From: Neoconidiobolus thromboides FSU 785
Taxonomy: Eukaryota; Entomophthoromycota; Entomophthoromycetes; Entomophthorales; Neoconidiobolaceae
Assembly: GCA_025603075.1 (NCBI GenBank)
Contig: MU626261.1
Span: forward strand, 186,001-250,000
Direction of reading: 5' to 3'
Length of the DNA stretch: 64,000 nucleotides
Part shown: positions 1 through 16,685 of the stretch, one piece after another
How positions within the stretch are numbered: position 1 is the stretch's first letter
How the letters are laid out: every line of letters starts with the position of its first letter
Notes under the pieces: generated by a model
Databases searched by the model: none
Told to the model about the DNA's origin: nothing
What the model saw: the letters and a program-made list of their open reading frames with translations, nothing else
Made by a program: the position numbers and the translations under genes

Positions 1-647
1 ATTATTTAATTGAATGTCGGTTAATGTTACATAGTTGAAAATTTGTATTTTATCAAATAATTTTTAGTTATTTAACATATAACCATAAATAATGAAATGC
101 AAATGATATTTTATCTTTAGAAAGTAAGAGAGCATTCTTCAAGTAAAATTTAGAGAATGCCATTAGTAAGGATAGTATAGCGATTTTGTTGTTAATATAA
201 CATATATACTTAGCGTAAAAACAGTTATACTTTTTTATAATTTAGCGAATTTAAAACATTTTAGAATGTAAACGTTACCTATAATAAAAGGGATAATTTG
301 TAAAAAATCTGGGTTGAATATTTACTTTTAATGGTTTATTGATAACTTAAGGTGACAACTACCTTACTATTGTTTTGATATTTGATCGAAACTATTATTT
401 TTAATACAACGTCAATATATAAGTGCAACATGACTAAGTTCAATCAACTTTTTCACTAGAACATAGCCTGTATTATAGTTCCAACCTCAATAAAATTGTA
501 TAGAATAACAAACTTAGAATTCTACAAACAATTTATTTTGCTTAAGATAAAAAATTATTAATTTTATAGAAAACAAGCCTATTTAAGTAACAAAACACAA
601 CTTTGAGTTTAGTGCAGCAAACCTAAAACTAAAAGCTTAGCACAACT
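1..647. other. Intergenic, no gene seen
   Basis: AT-rich sequence downstream of the CK2 alpha stop codon. I see no ORF with recognisable protein similarity, no RNA gene and no MITE copy here. It presumably holds the 3' UTR of the minus-strand kinase gene. Confidence 0.5.
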
Positions 648-2051
648 TTAATTATCAATATCTGCCATATCACTTGTAATGTTCGATCCTGGGTTCCTAA
701 TTGGTTCAAAGTAAGGGTGTGCCATAGCCTCAGTAGGGGTCAATCTTTCCTATTTAATTTGTCAATTGATGCTTTTTAAAATTTTAAGCGTTTTTACTTG
801 ATGGTCATAACGGAGTAGCTTGTCTAAATAATCTATCGCTGCATTAGACACTAACTTTTGGTTTTCCGGGGTTATGAACTTGCTCCATGGTTTAAGTGGA
901 TATCTAATTTGAATTAAGTTATCTTTTAAATGATATTTATGACAAACTTACCTTCCAAGAATTTCATCGTATCTGCGATCAAGCTTAATCTTATATTTAT
1001 CTATGTAATCAAATAATTTTTCAGTTCCTAATACTTTAGCGATTTTGACAAGTTGGTCATAATTATCCGAGCCTATTACATCAATTATTTAACATTATTT
1101 TCAACTTATTTCTATAAATTTCATACCATGAAAGAAAGGCTCTTTACGGAAGATCTACAATTTTTTTAGTATTTAGTTTTAAAAAGAAAAAACTTAATTA
1201 CCATGCTGGCAAGCATACACCCAACACTCCACATATCTAGGGAATAATCATACATTTGGAAATCAACTAAAAGTTCTGGACCTTTAAAATAACGTGAAGC
1301 AACTCTTACATTATATTCCATTTTAGGGTGATAAAATTCAGCAAGACCCCAATCAATAAGACGAAGCTATATCTAATATTAATTATGCCATTAAAATATG
1401 TTATTCTTTACCTTTCTTTTGGAATGGTCAATCATTACGTTATGTGGCTTTACATCTCTATGCATAATACCACGAGAGTGACAGAAATCAAGGGCCTTTG
1501 AAATTCAGTATTTATACAGAAAAAATAAATTGACTCACCTTAAGCAACTCATACATATAATAACGAATATCATAATCGGTGAAAGTACCATAAAGCACTT
1601 TAAAATCAGTATTTGCTACATGTTCAAAAATTAAAGCCGGGGTTTTGGCCTTTAAAAATTAGCATTTAGCATAAATTTTTTGAACCAAAAATTACCGCTG
1701 GGTCCCTAACAATATCCAAAAGCCCAATGATGTTGACTCCACCAGCTAAGTTTTGTAAGATCTTGATCTCCCTCTTAATTTTCTTCTTTTTTACTGGTTT
1801 CAAAACTTTGATAATACATTTTTCTCTTGTATTGGGATTCACTCCTTCAAATACTTCCGAATATTTACCACGGCCTACTTTTTTGCAGATCTCGTAGTTG
1901 TCTTGTTCTCTGAATAGATTTTATAAATAAAGTCACATGTATAATTGGTGGTAACTTACCCCCAACTGATAGCTAAATTTTCATAATCCCAATACTCGTT
2001 TGGAAGTTTGGATAGTACATCCGTATACTCACGAGCTACACTCTCAATCAT
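648..2051 (-). CDS. CKA1: Casein kinase II catalytic alpha subunit
   Basis: This is a Ser/Thr kinase, the catalytic subunit of CK2, which phosphorylates acidic sites in nucleus and cytosol. Read on the minus strand and spliced over about eight introns of 44-55 bases. The N-terminus starts [13 protein letters not shown] and runs into [18 protein letters not shown]. The glycine loop [11 protein letters not shown] follows, then the catalytic loop [12 protein letters not shown], the DWG motif ([11 protein letters not shown]2-type instead of DFG), [12 protein letters not shown] and the C-lobe segments ending [16 protein letters not shown]. The protein ends shortly after, at DMADIDN. Length is about 335-340 residues, normal for the family. 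The start is the first in-frame ATG before the conserved block. It is head-to-head with the ER chaperone gene, with about 170 bases between the start codons. Exon edges are by eye, but the family call is firm. Confidence 0.96.
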
Positions 2052-2221
2052 AATGCTAGAGATGAAAAATTTGCCTAAAAATTTTTATTCCTTATGGATT
2101 AATATGGCAGCAATTTCTTAAGTTATGGGATAAACTAAGAAAAGCCAATCAAATTTTAACTCGTAGATTTACTAAAATTTATAAACAAAAAAATTATGTT
2201 CGAGATACTTTATTTAACATT
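2052..2221. promoter_or_regulatory. Shared head-to-head promoter region CK2 alpha / LHS1-like
   Basis: Only about 170 bases separate the divergent start codons of the CK2 alpha gene (-) and the ER chaperone gene (+). Both promoters and 5' UTRs must fit here or overlap. No specific factor site could be called with confidence. Confidence 0.5.
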
Positions 2222-5200
2222 ATGAAAATAACACTCAATACAACTTTATACGGGCTTTTAATGCTCAGTGGCTTATCAGTGGTCCAATCCGCGGTAATGT
2301 CAATTGATTTTGGTACTGAATGGATAAAGATAGGATTAGTTAAACCATCCGTTCCATTTGATATTGTACTCAATAGAGATTCTAAACGTAAAACCCAAGC
2401 GGTACTTACCATCCGTGGAACTGAAAGGACTTTTAGTGTCAATGGACAAGCATTGGTAAGCATGATATTAAGCTCGGCAATGTAAATCTAATACTTTTAA
2501 AGGGAATAAGGTTTCCTAAAGACTCATTTTATGACCTTAAGTTAATTTTGGGTCAACATTTTGACTCAAAGCAGAGTAACCAGTATCGTAGCACTCACTG
2601 GAATCGGATTTCAAAAGCTGATAACAAAAACGTGACCTTATTTACCTCGGATAATGGCTCAAAATATTTAGCTGAAGAACTTACTGCTATGCTTTTCCAA
2701 TATGCCAGAGAAGAGGCTGAGATAACTGCTGGAGAAAAGATTAAAGATGTTGTGATTACAGTAAGTATCAAACAATATTTTGTTTTTAAGAAGAGTATTA
2801 ATATACGTATTAGATCCCACCATATTTCAACCAATATGAAAGACAAGCGATTTTAGATGCAGCAGAGATAGCTGAATTAAAAGTTCTTAGCTTAGTTAGT
2901 GATGGAAGTGCAGTTGCATTAAATTATGCTATGACTAGAAAGTTTGCTTCAGGTCCACAAAAGCATATTATTTATGATATTGGATCTGGAAACTCAGTGG
3001 CTACTTTGGTTAATATTAAAGAAACTACAGCAAAGGAAGGAAAGTATAAAAGAAACGTTACTTACACTTCAATAGATGTGTTAGGTGTAGGATACGATAA
3101 AGAACTTGGTGGTAAATATTTTGATTCTAAAATCCAAAAATTACTCATTGAGAGATTTACTTCAAACAATCCATCTTTATCTACTCCAATTACTGAATCC
3201 CCTCGTGCACTTGCTAAGCTTCTTAAAGATTCAACCAAAATGAAGCAAATATTGAGTGCTAATAATGATGCTTCATTATCGGTATTATTATAGTTACAGC
3301 AATTCCAACTTATATTTATATCTACTTTACTATAGATCGAGTCCCTCTATGAAGATGTAGATTTCAAATCAAAGATTACTAGAGAAGAATTCGAAAAAGC
3401 TTCCGAAGATTTATTTGAAAGAGTACTTAACCCCATCAAAGACATTCTCGATTCATCCAAGTTGACTATTGTAAGCTAATATAGACGGTATAGTTAATGT
3501 TTTTTAACATAAGTTATAGGACCAAATCGATTCCATTATCCTTGTTGGTGGGGGTGTTAGAATACCAAAAATTCAAGCTGCTCTTGTTAAATTTGCAGGT
3601 GAAAAGAAAATTTCTCAAAGTGTTAATGGGGATGAGTCTGCTGCTATTGGTAAGTTAATTTTACTATCGTACTAAAATGTTTTTTATACTATTTAACCAG
3701 GCGCAACTTTCCGTGGAGCATCATTATCTAGTCAATTTAAAGTTAAAGATATCAGACTTAAAGAAGCAAACACTTACCCAATTGAAGCCGTTATAATCCC
3801 AGTTAACAAAGGTAATAAACTTTATATTTTAAATTTTATTCTAAAAGATAAATAGATGTTGGAGAGAAAACAACTGTATCTATTATCAATTCAAACCAAG
3901 CTGCTTTTGAGCATAAATTTATGCCTATTAAATTCAATTCTGATTTTGATTTCACACTCCAATACCCTGAAAACCTTACTTCAATTAAAGAGTAAGTTGT
4001 ATTTTATTATAAAAAATTATATTTATTGATTCCTATTTTAGAGAATATGGCTGCCATCAGCTTGGTGAAGCTACTGTTCGTGGAATTGATGAAAATTTAA
4101 AGAAATTAAAAGATAGGATTGTTGGAGAACCTAAAGTACGTGTTTTGGTATCTATTTCTACTGCTGGTATTATTTCCACACCAAAAGCACAATTAGTACT
4201 CCAACTCACACCTTTGGAAAAACCATCTGAAAGTAAAATAATTTTATTTTATTTAGTTAGTTTAGACTAAACTATTTTTAGCCCCTGAATCTGTAACTAA
4301 CACCGAAGATGCTAAAGAATCAGCAAACGTAATTGATTTTTAGTTAGTCTAGATGTATTTTAATATGATTATTTTAGGCTACTGAAACAAATAAAGAAGA
4401 TTCTAAAAAGACAGTAATTGAAAAGATTCAATTAGAACTAAAATATACTCCAACTTGTTTCCTTCCAATGAATAAACAAGAGATCAAAGAAGCTTCTAAT
4501 AAGTAAGCCTTATAGTTTATTTATCATGATTTTCTAACAACTTTTATAGATTAGCTGAGCTCAATAGGATCGATAAAGAAAGATATGCACGCGATGAAGC
4601 TTTAAATAGCCTTGAGTCCTTTATCTATTCGAATGATTATTTTATTGAAAGCGAAGAAATCGTTGAAATTACTACATCAGAAGAACGTGAAAAATTAGAA
4701 AAAGCGGTTATTTCAGCTTCTGAATGGTTATTGGAGAACTCAGATGCTACTAAAAATGAGTTTGCTAAAAAACTTAAAGAATTACAGTAATTATTTATAG
4801 GATCATAATAGGTTAAAATATCTAATTTTTATTACAGGACTATTAAAATTCCAATTGAATTACGTCGTAAAGAAATTGATAATCGACCAAAAGCAATTGA
4901 AAGCCTTGAAGAGACGTTAAATAGTGTTGAAGTTTATGTAGATAAATTAGTTCAAAATCTTACCGTGGAACATAAAGAAATTTTAGCTCCGGTCTATAAA
5001 GAAATTCAAGATGAAGCTTCAGCAGCTAAATTATGGTTAAAAGAAAAAGTAGAACAGCAAGCTAAACTTGCAAGTTATCAAGAACCCATTTTATTATCTA
5101 AAGATATTGAAAGTAGACATAAAAAATTAGATGATCTTAAATTTAAATTAGTTGCTAAAATTGTTTCCCTTCCTAAACCTCAAGAAAGTTCAAATGCTTC

Positions 5201-5363
5201 GAAAGATAAAGATGATTCCACTGTACACACATCTAATACTGAAAAAACTGAAAGTGAAAATGAGCATGAACCCAGTACCAAATCCAATAAGGAGGATGCT
5301 GAATCAAAACCTGTTGAATCAGACAAAAAAGAAAGTGCTAAAGATGAAAAGGATGAGCTTTAA
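2222..5363 (+). CDS. LHS1: ER lumenal Hsp70-like chaperone, Hsp110/GRP170 class (LHS1/HYOU1-like)
   Basis: Large ER Hsp70-family protein, known as a nucleotide exchange factor and co-chaperone of BiP in protein import and folding. It has an N-terminal signal peptide ending near VVQSA, then the ATPase start MSIDFGTEWIKIGLVKPS. The first intron is at 2456-2502 and the second at 2761-2813. Other segments are RFPKDSFYDLKLILGQHF, VIPPYFNQYERQAILDAAE (with the residue before the PPYF block completed by splicing), the phosphate-2 loop IYDIGSGNS and the adenosine motif ILVGGGVRIPKIQ. A helical C-terminal domain follows, then an acidic, serine-rich tail ending in KDEL. About ten introns and close to 900 residues, the usual size for GRP170. 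The KDEL terminus confirms ER retention and shows that the 3' end is intact. The start is the first ATG before the signal peptide. Confidence 0.94.
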
Positions 5364-5800
5364 AGTGAATCTTGAATCTTATATTTAGAAATAAAAAGTC
5401 GCACAAGTTTATGTTCTGGTATAAAATGTTATGTTTCTTTTATTAAATTAGTAGATAAATTTTACTCTAATATGACAACTGTCATTTTTAAAAGATGAAA
5501 CTGTTGACTTGATAAATTCTAAAGATTAGTACGTGGTAGTGTTTTTTTGGTTTCATCACTTTTTTCATTTTTGAGCACTGTTTGAATGGAAACATTGTTA
5601 GTAAAGTTCTTAACAAAAAAACACATTCACACGATTTAAAATCCTATCAAATACAGCTAACTAGAAAATATAAAACTTAAAGAATAAATTTAAATTCAAT
5701 GTTCAAAATAATAAATATTCGTTTTCTCCTTTGTGCAAAGTATTAAAAACAAATGACGAATGATACTACAAGATTTAATTATAATTAATACGTTACTAGC
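5364..5800. other. Intergenic between convergent genes
   Basis: 3'-to-3' spacer between the ER chaperone gene and the sugar transporter gene. It holds one decayed MITE copy (listed separately) and otherwise only AT-rich sequence. Confidence 0.5.
5534..5632 (-). mobile_element. MITE copy, decayed
   Basis: Matches the window-wide MITE of about 105 bp, with the internal order GGTTTCATCACTTTTTT, then TGAGCACTGTTTGAATGG, then TTAGTAAAGTTCTTAA. The terminal TATGGGGATGT repeats are eroded here, which suggests an old copy. Confidence 0.7.
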
Positions 5801-7926
5801 TTACTCGATAAGATTTGGTGAAGGAATATATAAGGTAAGTAAACCCGCAATGATCGAAGATACACCACCAATACGGAGTAAAAATCCAACTGGTTCTGGG
5901 TATTTATTTACGTTTAAATCAGCGCTGTTGTTGTATTTTGAATCAACTGAATTGCTCTTAAATAGACCATTTTTATACTTTGAATCCTTTTCCAACTCAT
6001 AATTAGTATACGGAACATAAATACTTGAAGGAAGTAATCGCTTGTAAGCCTTAGCAGTAACTTGTGCTTTTTCATGGGAAACATCGTCTTCAGAAGCACC
6101 ATAAAAATAGAACACAAATGTGGAAAAAAAATTGACAATAAATTGAGGTAATACAATATAAATATTATGAACACCTAAAATCAATCCCGCATCAAGTTCC
6201 AGTTCCTCCTCACTACCATTAACCCTAATACTATTGGATGTATTTGCTAAGTCATCGGGTTGAATTTGATGATTATGATGGTTAGCTTTAGAAACCAAAA
6301 TGCGCGTAAATTCGCCAATTATTGAAAATGGAGCCCACATCATAATTGCCCAAGAGACTCCACAAGTGGCTATAATAAATGTAACTGAAAATATAGAATT
6401 TACAAAATAACCAGAGAGCATTAAAATACCAAACAGAAAATGAGATAAGGCAAACAAGACTCTTATGTTTAAAAAGGAGAATAATTTTGAAATTATATTA
6501 CTTTCATTGGCAATAGGTGGTGACTCTAAAGTATCATTTATAACCACTCCATTAAGAGTTTGATTACGATGATGGGCTACTTCATTAAATGTAATTGCTG
6601 GTAATATAAAGGAAGCAAATAAAGATACAATCGAATATAAGAACAAAGCAAAGGATCCAACTTTAGCTGCTTCAATCAAAAAAACAGGTCTGTTAGGATT
6701 TTCGGTTCTACTTAATATCTCTGCTACCCAAGTTGTACTATTTTTGTTAATTTGATTCTTAACTCACTAAAATTATAAATTACCTATAGAATAAAAACGG
6801 AAACCAGCCTATCCATGCAAAAAATTGGACATTACATACTTTCTGAATACAATCGGGTAGATTCCTCAACGATTTAATAATTCTCTTAAACACGTATAAA
6901 GAAAATTTTAATACACTAAATAATGTTAATAAATAATTAACTAATACTTCAGCTAGAGATATACCTCAAATTCTCTAAACTATCACAGTCGCTTTCATAT
7001 TGTTTTTCAATTGTGTAAAAACAAGTAATAGCCAATGTTATCGCAAAAAAAGTGGACGCTAAGATACAAAGTACTTTCATTTGACTAGACCCTAAGTAAG
7101 GAAATACTTTAGGTAAGTCGACAAAGCCAACAAAATAACCAATGATATTTCCAATGCCAATCATTCGGCTTGCATAAGCATTGGCTATCTCTTGTTGTTC
7201 CAATGGGGAGACATCTACGATCAAAGCTCTTAGACATGCCTGTACAGCGTTGATTGAAAAATCCAATAAATAGAAACCTAATGAAGCCAATAGTAACACA
7301 TTTGTATTATAATTCTAATAGAATGATTATTTTAACTATTTTTAAATTATAAAATAAATTTACATCTGACTTTGATTTATAAAAAAAACTGACGATATCT
7401 TCCGTATAAGCAATCAATACCATAGATACTACTACAATTAAATAACCAGTGATAATAAATGGTCGCCTTCTTCCAAATTTACTCGTACTTTTATCACTTA
7501 TACATCCGATAACTGGTTGTACCAACAAACCTTTTATTAATTAGTTAAATCTTTTTTCTTTTGTTTAGTCAAATTACCAGATAATGGCCCAGCTAGCCAA
7601 ACAATAGACAATATTGGTTTTGGCATACCTAAAGAAACTAAATATAATGTTCCATAACTAAAACAAAGGTTAGTTATTATAAGTAATAAATTTAATACAA
7701 AACATACGCCAACTCAATGGTCCCTAAAAGAAATTAGATTAGTAATTTATCAATTGAATGAATTTAAATTACAAGTAAATTGCATTCCAGCTAAAGCAAT
7801 GGTTAAAGTGATCAACTTTAAAAATGAAAGTTCGTTTTCGCCATCTCCCTTGTTGCTTTTTCTACCTTCCAAAGATCCATAATTATTCGTTTTAATAAAT
7901 AAATGATTTCTTTCTTGATCAAACAT
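5801..7926 (-). CDS. Sucrose/alpha-glucoside:H+ symporter (GPH/MFS, SUT type)
   Basis: Twelve-TM sugar permease of the plasma membrane in the plant SUT / fission yeast Sut1 group. The minus-strand start [12 protein letters not shown] is followed by a short cytosolic N-terminus. TM1 carries GMQFTWTIELAYGTLYL, joined across an intron whose donor reads GTATGT. The family signatures are LAGP, then [20 protein letters not shown] (the SUT/GPH loop 2-3 motif) and, in the second half, [19 protein letters not shown] long polar loop (about residues 360-480) separates later TM segments, and the protein ends at IPSPNLIE. Exons are separated by short introns, and the last exon (5801 to about 6730) is the longest. 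The substrate is inferred from the family as sucrose or maltose; the sequence alone does not settle which. Confidence 0.9.
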
Positions 7927-9219
7927 ATTTTAAAAATTAAAACAAGAAAATGAAAATACAGTGACTGTTTTTTATTTTAAGATACTTCTTAAAAAACATT
8001 TTGAAATCTTAGGTTTTAACTGAAACTTCATTGGTTGGAAGTAAAATTTTCATAGTCATTTTTTAACATTAAGGTTTTAATTAACTTTATTCTACTCAAA
8101 TAGGTTTAGGTTGTAGCCTTAAGATTAAATAACTGTTATTATGAGATCACTTTTATATGGCCCAAGTATTTTTATTGAAACTGAAATAGAACTTAATTTA
8201 TATAGTTTTCTAGCTGCTTTGTAAGGCTTATAAAAAGTGTCAAAAGTAAGACATTTCAAGGTGAAATTTTTAATAAATTTTTACCCCTTTAATTAATTTT
8301 TGATATTTTAAAGTCAAAAGTATTACCCCAGTTTATGTTAACAGTTGAACTTATATCAAGATTTTGGGACAAACAAAACAAGGTTGCCAATTAATAAAAT
8401 TTTAAAATGTTAATCTTGATTGGTATTTTGAGTAATTCTTATTGATGATACAAATATTACATTTTTATATTGGATTTGAAGCCATTAAATAAAGTTTTTA
8501 TTCTGCATAATTTGGTTGTAATTATTTTTTTACTAAAAAATCAATTAAATTACAATTTTATGATTTCGACATATTGAAAACTTATAAAATCAAAAATAAA
8601 TGAACATTTGTATAATTTTTTACATTAATAAGATATAGAATATTTTTATTCATTAATATTGAATTGTACCACTTTTTAAATAGCTCACTTGTTTTTTATT
8701 TTGGGAGGTAGTTAAAATACGCTTATTTATTTCAGATCATCATACTGTTATTTCAAATTGTTCTTGTTTTTTTGTCTTTTGATTAAATATTTTAAATCTT
8801 ATACAAAGTTTTGTATATATACTATTTAAACACTCAGCAATGCAATATTATAATATGCAATAAGATCATCATAGTATACAATCCTTTTATTTTTTTATTT
8901 TTTTATATATATTTTTAATTAACTTTTTGATATAAAAAAATATATAAAATAAAAAGCTAGAAAAAAAGCGAAGTAAATTAATTAAACAGATTTAATATAG
9001 GAATTTCAAAAGAAAGTTAAAAACGCGAATTAGAATTGTCTATAAATGTCTAAAAGCTCCAAGATTCTATTTTTGATCGAATCTATTTATGATTAAGTTA
9101 ATCAAAATAAGGAGCATTTATAAATTGAAAGTATAGAAATAAATTTAAGGTTTATAATTTACAACTCTATTCTTTTTGATTCTTAATTACTTTTATATTA
9201 TAATCATCATAGATCATAA
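7927..9219. other. Divergent intergenic region, no gene seen
   Basis: About 1.3 kb of very AT-rich sequence between the transporter (-) and the first kelch gene (+), with many A/T homopolymers. It presumably contains both promoters. No ORF, MITE or RNA gene could be supported. Confidence 0.5.
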
Positions 9220-10728
9220 ATGATCTCTTTACTAACTTCAATGTTTAATATTTTACTCTTATTCACCTTCTATCTAACTTCACTAGTTGCACAACAACCA
9301 GCAGTGTATGGAGGAGGTTGTGGTATTATTGATGATGTATTATATCATGTAGGGGGTAGCACCATTGATACAAAAAAAAATAAAGTCGAAGGTATACCAA
9401 TAAAAGAAGCATACTCCTTAAATCTAAAAGAGGGATTTAAATTAAAAGATTCTATGTATGCACCATGGAAATCATTAACTGAGAATAACTCACCGATAGC
9501 TCATGCGCCAGGTGTCGCGGTTCATCAAGCTAGTAAATCAATATTTATGTTTGGCGGTATGTATACTAAAAGTAAAGATTCATTTCAAATATTCGATATT
9601 AAAAATAAAAAATGGCATAATAATCAAGAGGCAGTTAATAAATTTTATATTGATCCATTATCAGATGGTACTAAAATGGAAAACTCGTTTTATATTTCTA
9701 CCTTTACTGTAGATGATAGAAATGAAAATAAATATTATCATTATGGCGGAGTAGTTTTAAATAATAACGAAACATTTGCAGAAGCTAGAGGAGCATTATC
9801 TGTATTTGATGCTAAAACTAATCAATGGTCATGGCCAAATAACAACCTAGCTAAAATCAAATCCCATACAGCTCAATTTTTTAAAAGCAAGTTGTTTGTA
9901 TTAGGTGGGGTTCAATTTGAAAATGACAGTTTAATGCCATTAAATATAGTAATGGTCTTTGATTTATCTTCATTAAAATGGGAAAACAAAACAATTAAAG
10001 GAGAAATACCCAGCCCGCGTCTTGGCTTAAAATCCCAAATAATTGAAGATAATTTAATAATAGTTGGTGGAGCTAGTAATATGGACATAACTCAATTCCC
10101 CAATTCCGATATTTTTATATTAAATTTAAATGATTTAAATAACTTAAAATGGCAAAAAATTACAATTAACGGCTTTATTCAAGCTTTTTTACCTTGTTTA
10201 GCTTATTATAATGAACATTTAATATTTTCTTTTGGTTACCATGAATCAATTAGTGCAAACACTCAACTCGTTAACACCAAAACTTGGAAATTGGTGGAGG
10301 AATTGCCCCCGAATGATTCATCAAAAGGCAACGATGTAAGTAAAAAAGATATCAAGGTAGAAGATAATAACAATAACACTGAAGAAAGCCCACTTAATTT
10401 ACCTGCTATTATCGGTGGTTCTATAGGTGGGGCAATATTTATATTATTGATTATAATATTAGTATGGTATTTACTACGCAAAAAACAAAATAAATCAGAT
10501 ATGCAACCTGGTATTAATTTAGACCATGGAAAAGGATACGAACCACCTAAATTACTACAAGCTCAAATATGGGTAGATAAGCCAGCCGTTATTGAAGAGC
10601 CGTCATTCAGTTTATCAACAGATACTCATTTACCTGATTTTGATGATGATATTCATTTTATATCTAGTGGAAATCCCTCTTTAATTAATTCTAAAACAAG
10701 ATCCACTTTAAATAATTCTTATAATTAA
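9220..10728 (+). CDS. Kelch-repeat single-pass membrane protein, receptor-like
   Basis: Intact single-exon gene of 502 residues. Residues 1-24 are a signal peptide (LLLFTFYLTSLVAQQ). Residues 28-370 hold kelch blades, visible as GCGIIDDVLYHVGG, FMFGGMY, YYHYGGVVL, FVLGGVQF and LIIVGGAS, with paired aromatic positions (KKWHNN, NQWSW, LKWEN). A low-complexity Asn/Glu stretch follows, then one TM helix near residues 395-420 that begins IIGGSIGGAIF. The cytoplasmic tail has PPKLLQAQIW and TDTHLPDFDDDI. The propeller is predicted extracellular. A very similar gene lies at 41144 and three decayed relatives are in the window. Family members are often annotated as galactose oxidase-like, but no catalytic copper-ligand set is evident. 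Function unknown. Confidence 0.9.
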   Translation: MISLLTSMFNILLLFTFYLTSLVAQQPAVYGGGCGIIDDVLYHVGGSTIDTKKNKVEGIPIKEAYSLNLKEGFKLKDSMYAPWKSLTENNSPIAHAPGVAVHQASKSIFMFGGMYTKSKDSFQIFDIKNKKWHNNQEAVNKFYIDPLSDGTKMENSFYISTFTVDDRNENKYYHYGGVVLNNNETFAEARGALSVFDAKTNQWSWPNNNLAKIKSHTAQFFKSKLFVLGGVQFENDSLMPLNIVMVFDLSSLKWENKTIKGEIPSPRLGLKSQIIEDNLIIVGGASNMDITQFPNSDIFILNLNDLNNLKWQKITINGFIQAFLPCLAYYNEHLIFSFGYHESISANTQLVNTKTWKLVEELPPNDSSKGNDVSKKDIKVEDNNNNTEESPLNLPAIIGGSIGGAIFILLIIILVWYLLRKKQNKSDMQPGINLDHGKGYEPPKLLQAQIWVDKPAVIEEPSFSLSTDTHLPDFDDDIHFISSGNPSLINSKTRSTLNNSYN

Positions 10729-11275
10729 ATTCAAATAATTGTTTTATTTATCATTATAATTTTATTTTTTGAATTAGCTTTCATTTAAATGTTTTTCATT
10801 TTTTTAGATTTGTTAGTAATACTTTTATATTGGTTCAGTAGCTGTATAAAAAATCAAAGTTTCTGACTCATTAAAGAATTTAGCAACAAATTAAAAGAAA
10901 TAAGTAACATCTAAATGCAATCAATTCTAAATTGATTTTTTTCATTAAATGAAATGGTTTTTATCTTTTGACTAATATATTTTTAATAATATTAGTATTT
11001 TATAGCTCTTTTACATAGTACAAAGAAATATTATTTAAGAGTATTAATCTAAAAGAAATAACTCACATTTTAAATAAAAATAATACACTATTTAAGAAAC
11101 AATCATTTCAAAGCTAAAAGTTAATAATCTTAAAAAAGATTTTATTATCCAAATTCAAAGCTTGAAAATAATTGGAGCTTAAATTAATAATCTAATTTAA
11201 GTAAATTCAAACTCATTTTTAAAGTGCTTTTGATAGTTCAATTAATTTTGAAATTTTTCTGATATCAATTATAAG
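10729..11275. other. Intergenic, no gene seen
   Basis: AT-rich spacer between the kelch gene and ISWI, both on the plus strand. No MITE or RNA gene was found. It presumably contains the kelch 3' UTR and the ISWI promoter. Confidence 0.5.
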
Positions 11276-15129
<3,854 letters not shown>

Positions 15130-15982
15130 AACAAGTTTTATGAAATAAAAATGAAAAAATTGTAAAAATATAAATTTATTTTTTGAAAATATTGAAATTT
15201 TTTAATACTTTAATAAGTTTAAAAGTTTAATGTAAATTAAGATATGAATCAGTATGAAATTACAAACCATTTGCTCAAATACTAATAATTTTTTGATAGC
15301 TGGTAGTAATTGACCAAACAGTTCGTAACTTCCTACTGGTTCACATCTTTAAATACATGTAAATTCAAGCAAAGATTTATGTTTTCAATTTACTTTTTTG
15401 TTCACTTTTTATATAGTATATATTAAAAAATAATCAACAAATATTGACTAAAAAAACGTTTATATAGGAATTATTTTGAAATTCAATAAAAAGCAATTCT
15501 CTGATACTTTGTTAAATTTATAATTTCTACAAAAAACAAACTGAAAAATTAAATTGAGTTGAAACCAACATTCAAATATACAAATAGACTAAATTTACGT
15601 TTCTAGTGAAAATAGCTTGAATGTTTTGTTTAGTTTTTAATTTAGCATATTATATTAAATAAAAATCAAGTCCATTAGACTATTATGAAGAGTATTGTAA
15701 TCAATGCTTGACAAAATAGATCCTATATCCTAAGTATTAGAAAATTACATTACAAATTATTACTCAGGTGACTGCAGACTTTCGATGTATTAAAATTATG
15801 AGCCATGATTATTATGGGTCAATTTTAAAATCTACTAAATATTGTAAAAAAATAATGAATTTTATTTTACTTTATTCTATTAATAACAGCATTTGAAAAA
15901 GCTATTGTTTAATATATTTTCATATTTAAACAAAGTTAATTGATGTTCATTTTATTTTTTATCTAAAATACACTTTTATATT
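15130..15982. other. Intergenic between convergent genes, no gene seen
   Basis: AT-rich spacer between the ISWI stop codon and the stop codon of the minus-strand lysine-rich membrane protein. No ORF, MITE or RNA gene could be supported. Confidence 0.45.
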
Positions 15983-16685
15983 TTATTCATTAAACCCGTC
16001 TAAAAGAGCCCATGGGTTAGCACTTTCTACTGGTTTACGTTCAGTTACTCCATTGACGGGACGACGATCTCCACCTTTATAGCTGTTAGCTGGCATGGTA
16101 AAACTAGAGTCATCCTCTTCAACATTAACAGCTTCAGGCTCAACTTCAGGTTCAGGTTTAGTTTCAGATTTAACAGCGGAAGCAGGGGCAGCTTGAGTTT
16201 CTTCTTTCTTAGCTGCTTTACTCTTCTTCTTTTTATCCTTAACTGATGGTTTTTGATAAATACATATTACCTTATAAACTGATTTGTAAAAATTTACCTT
16301 GTTCATTCTCATTTTGTTGCTTTGAAACAACTTCAGGTTCTTGAACTTTTTCGATTTCTTTTTTAGCAGGAGTATCAACAGGGACGCCATTTTTCTTATC
16401 CTTATTTTTCTTTGGACTAGCTTTTTCGGTCACCTTTTCCAGTTTTTCTTGATTTGATTTAGCATTCGATTTGGGTTCGACCTTAGCGTTTGTTTTATTA
16501 TCATTTTTATTTTTCTTTGATTTTGACTTTGCTTTGGGTGCTGCCTTTTCTACTACTTCTTCAATCTCTTCAACTACCTTATTTTTAAGGTTTTTGACCG
16601 ACTTTTTCTTTTCAGGGGAAAGATAGAGATAGAGAGCACCTGGAATAACAATTCCAACAAAGACGAATACAACCAAAGACCACAT
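15983..16685 (-). CDS. Lysine-rich signal-anchored membrane protein, unrecognised
   Basis: Two exons joined across an intron at about 16245-16299, giving the junction NENEQ-VKDKKKKS. Residues 2-22 form a single hydrophobic segment (WSLVVFVFVGIVIPGALYLY) that can act as a signal anchor. A highly charged Lys/Glu/Ala-rich region follows (EEIEEVVEKAAPKAKSKSKK, KKNKDKKNG), then an acidic stretch. A conserved-looking C-terminus reads ANPWALLDGFNE. About 215 residues. The composition is reminiscent of ER proteins with a basic cytosolic domain such as ribosome-binding p180-type tails, but that is a resemblance only and I do not recognise the family. The start ATG at 16685 directly precedes the hydrophobic segment. 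Confidence 0.8.

Noticed and set aside
5760-6002. Plus-strand ORF opposite the sugar transporter
   Set aside because: It is the antisense shadow of the last transporter exon, has no homology, and its codon use reflects the other strand.
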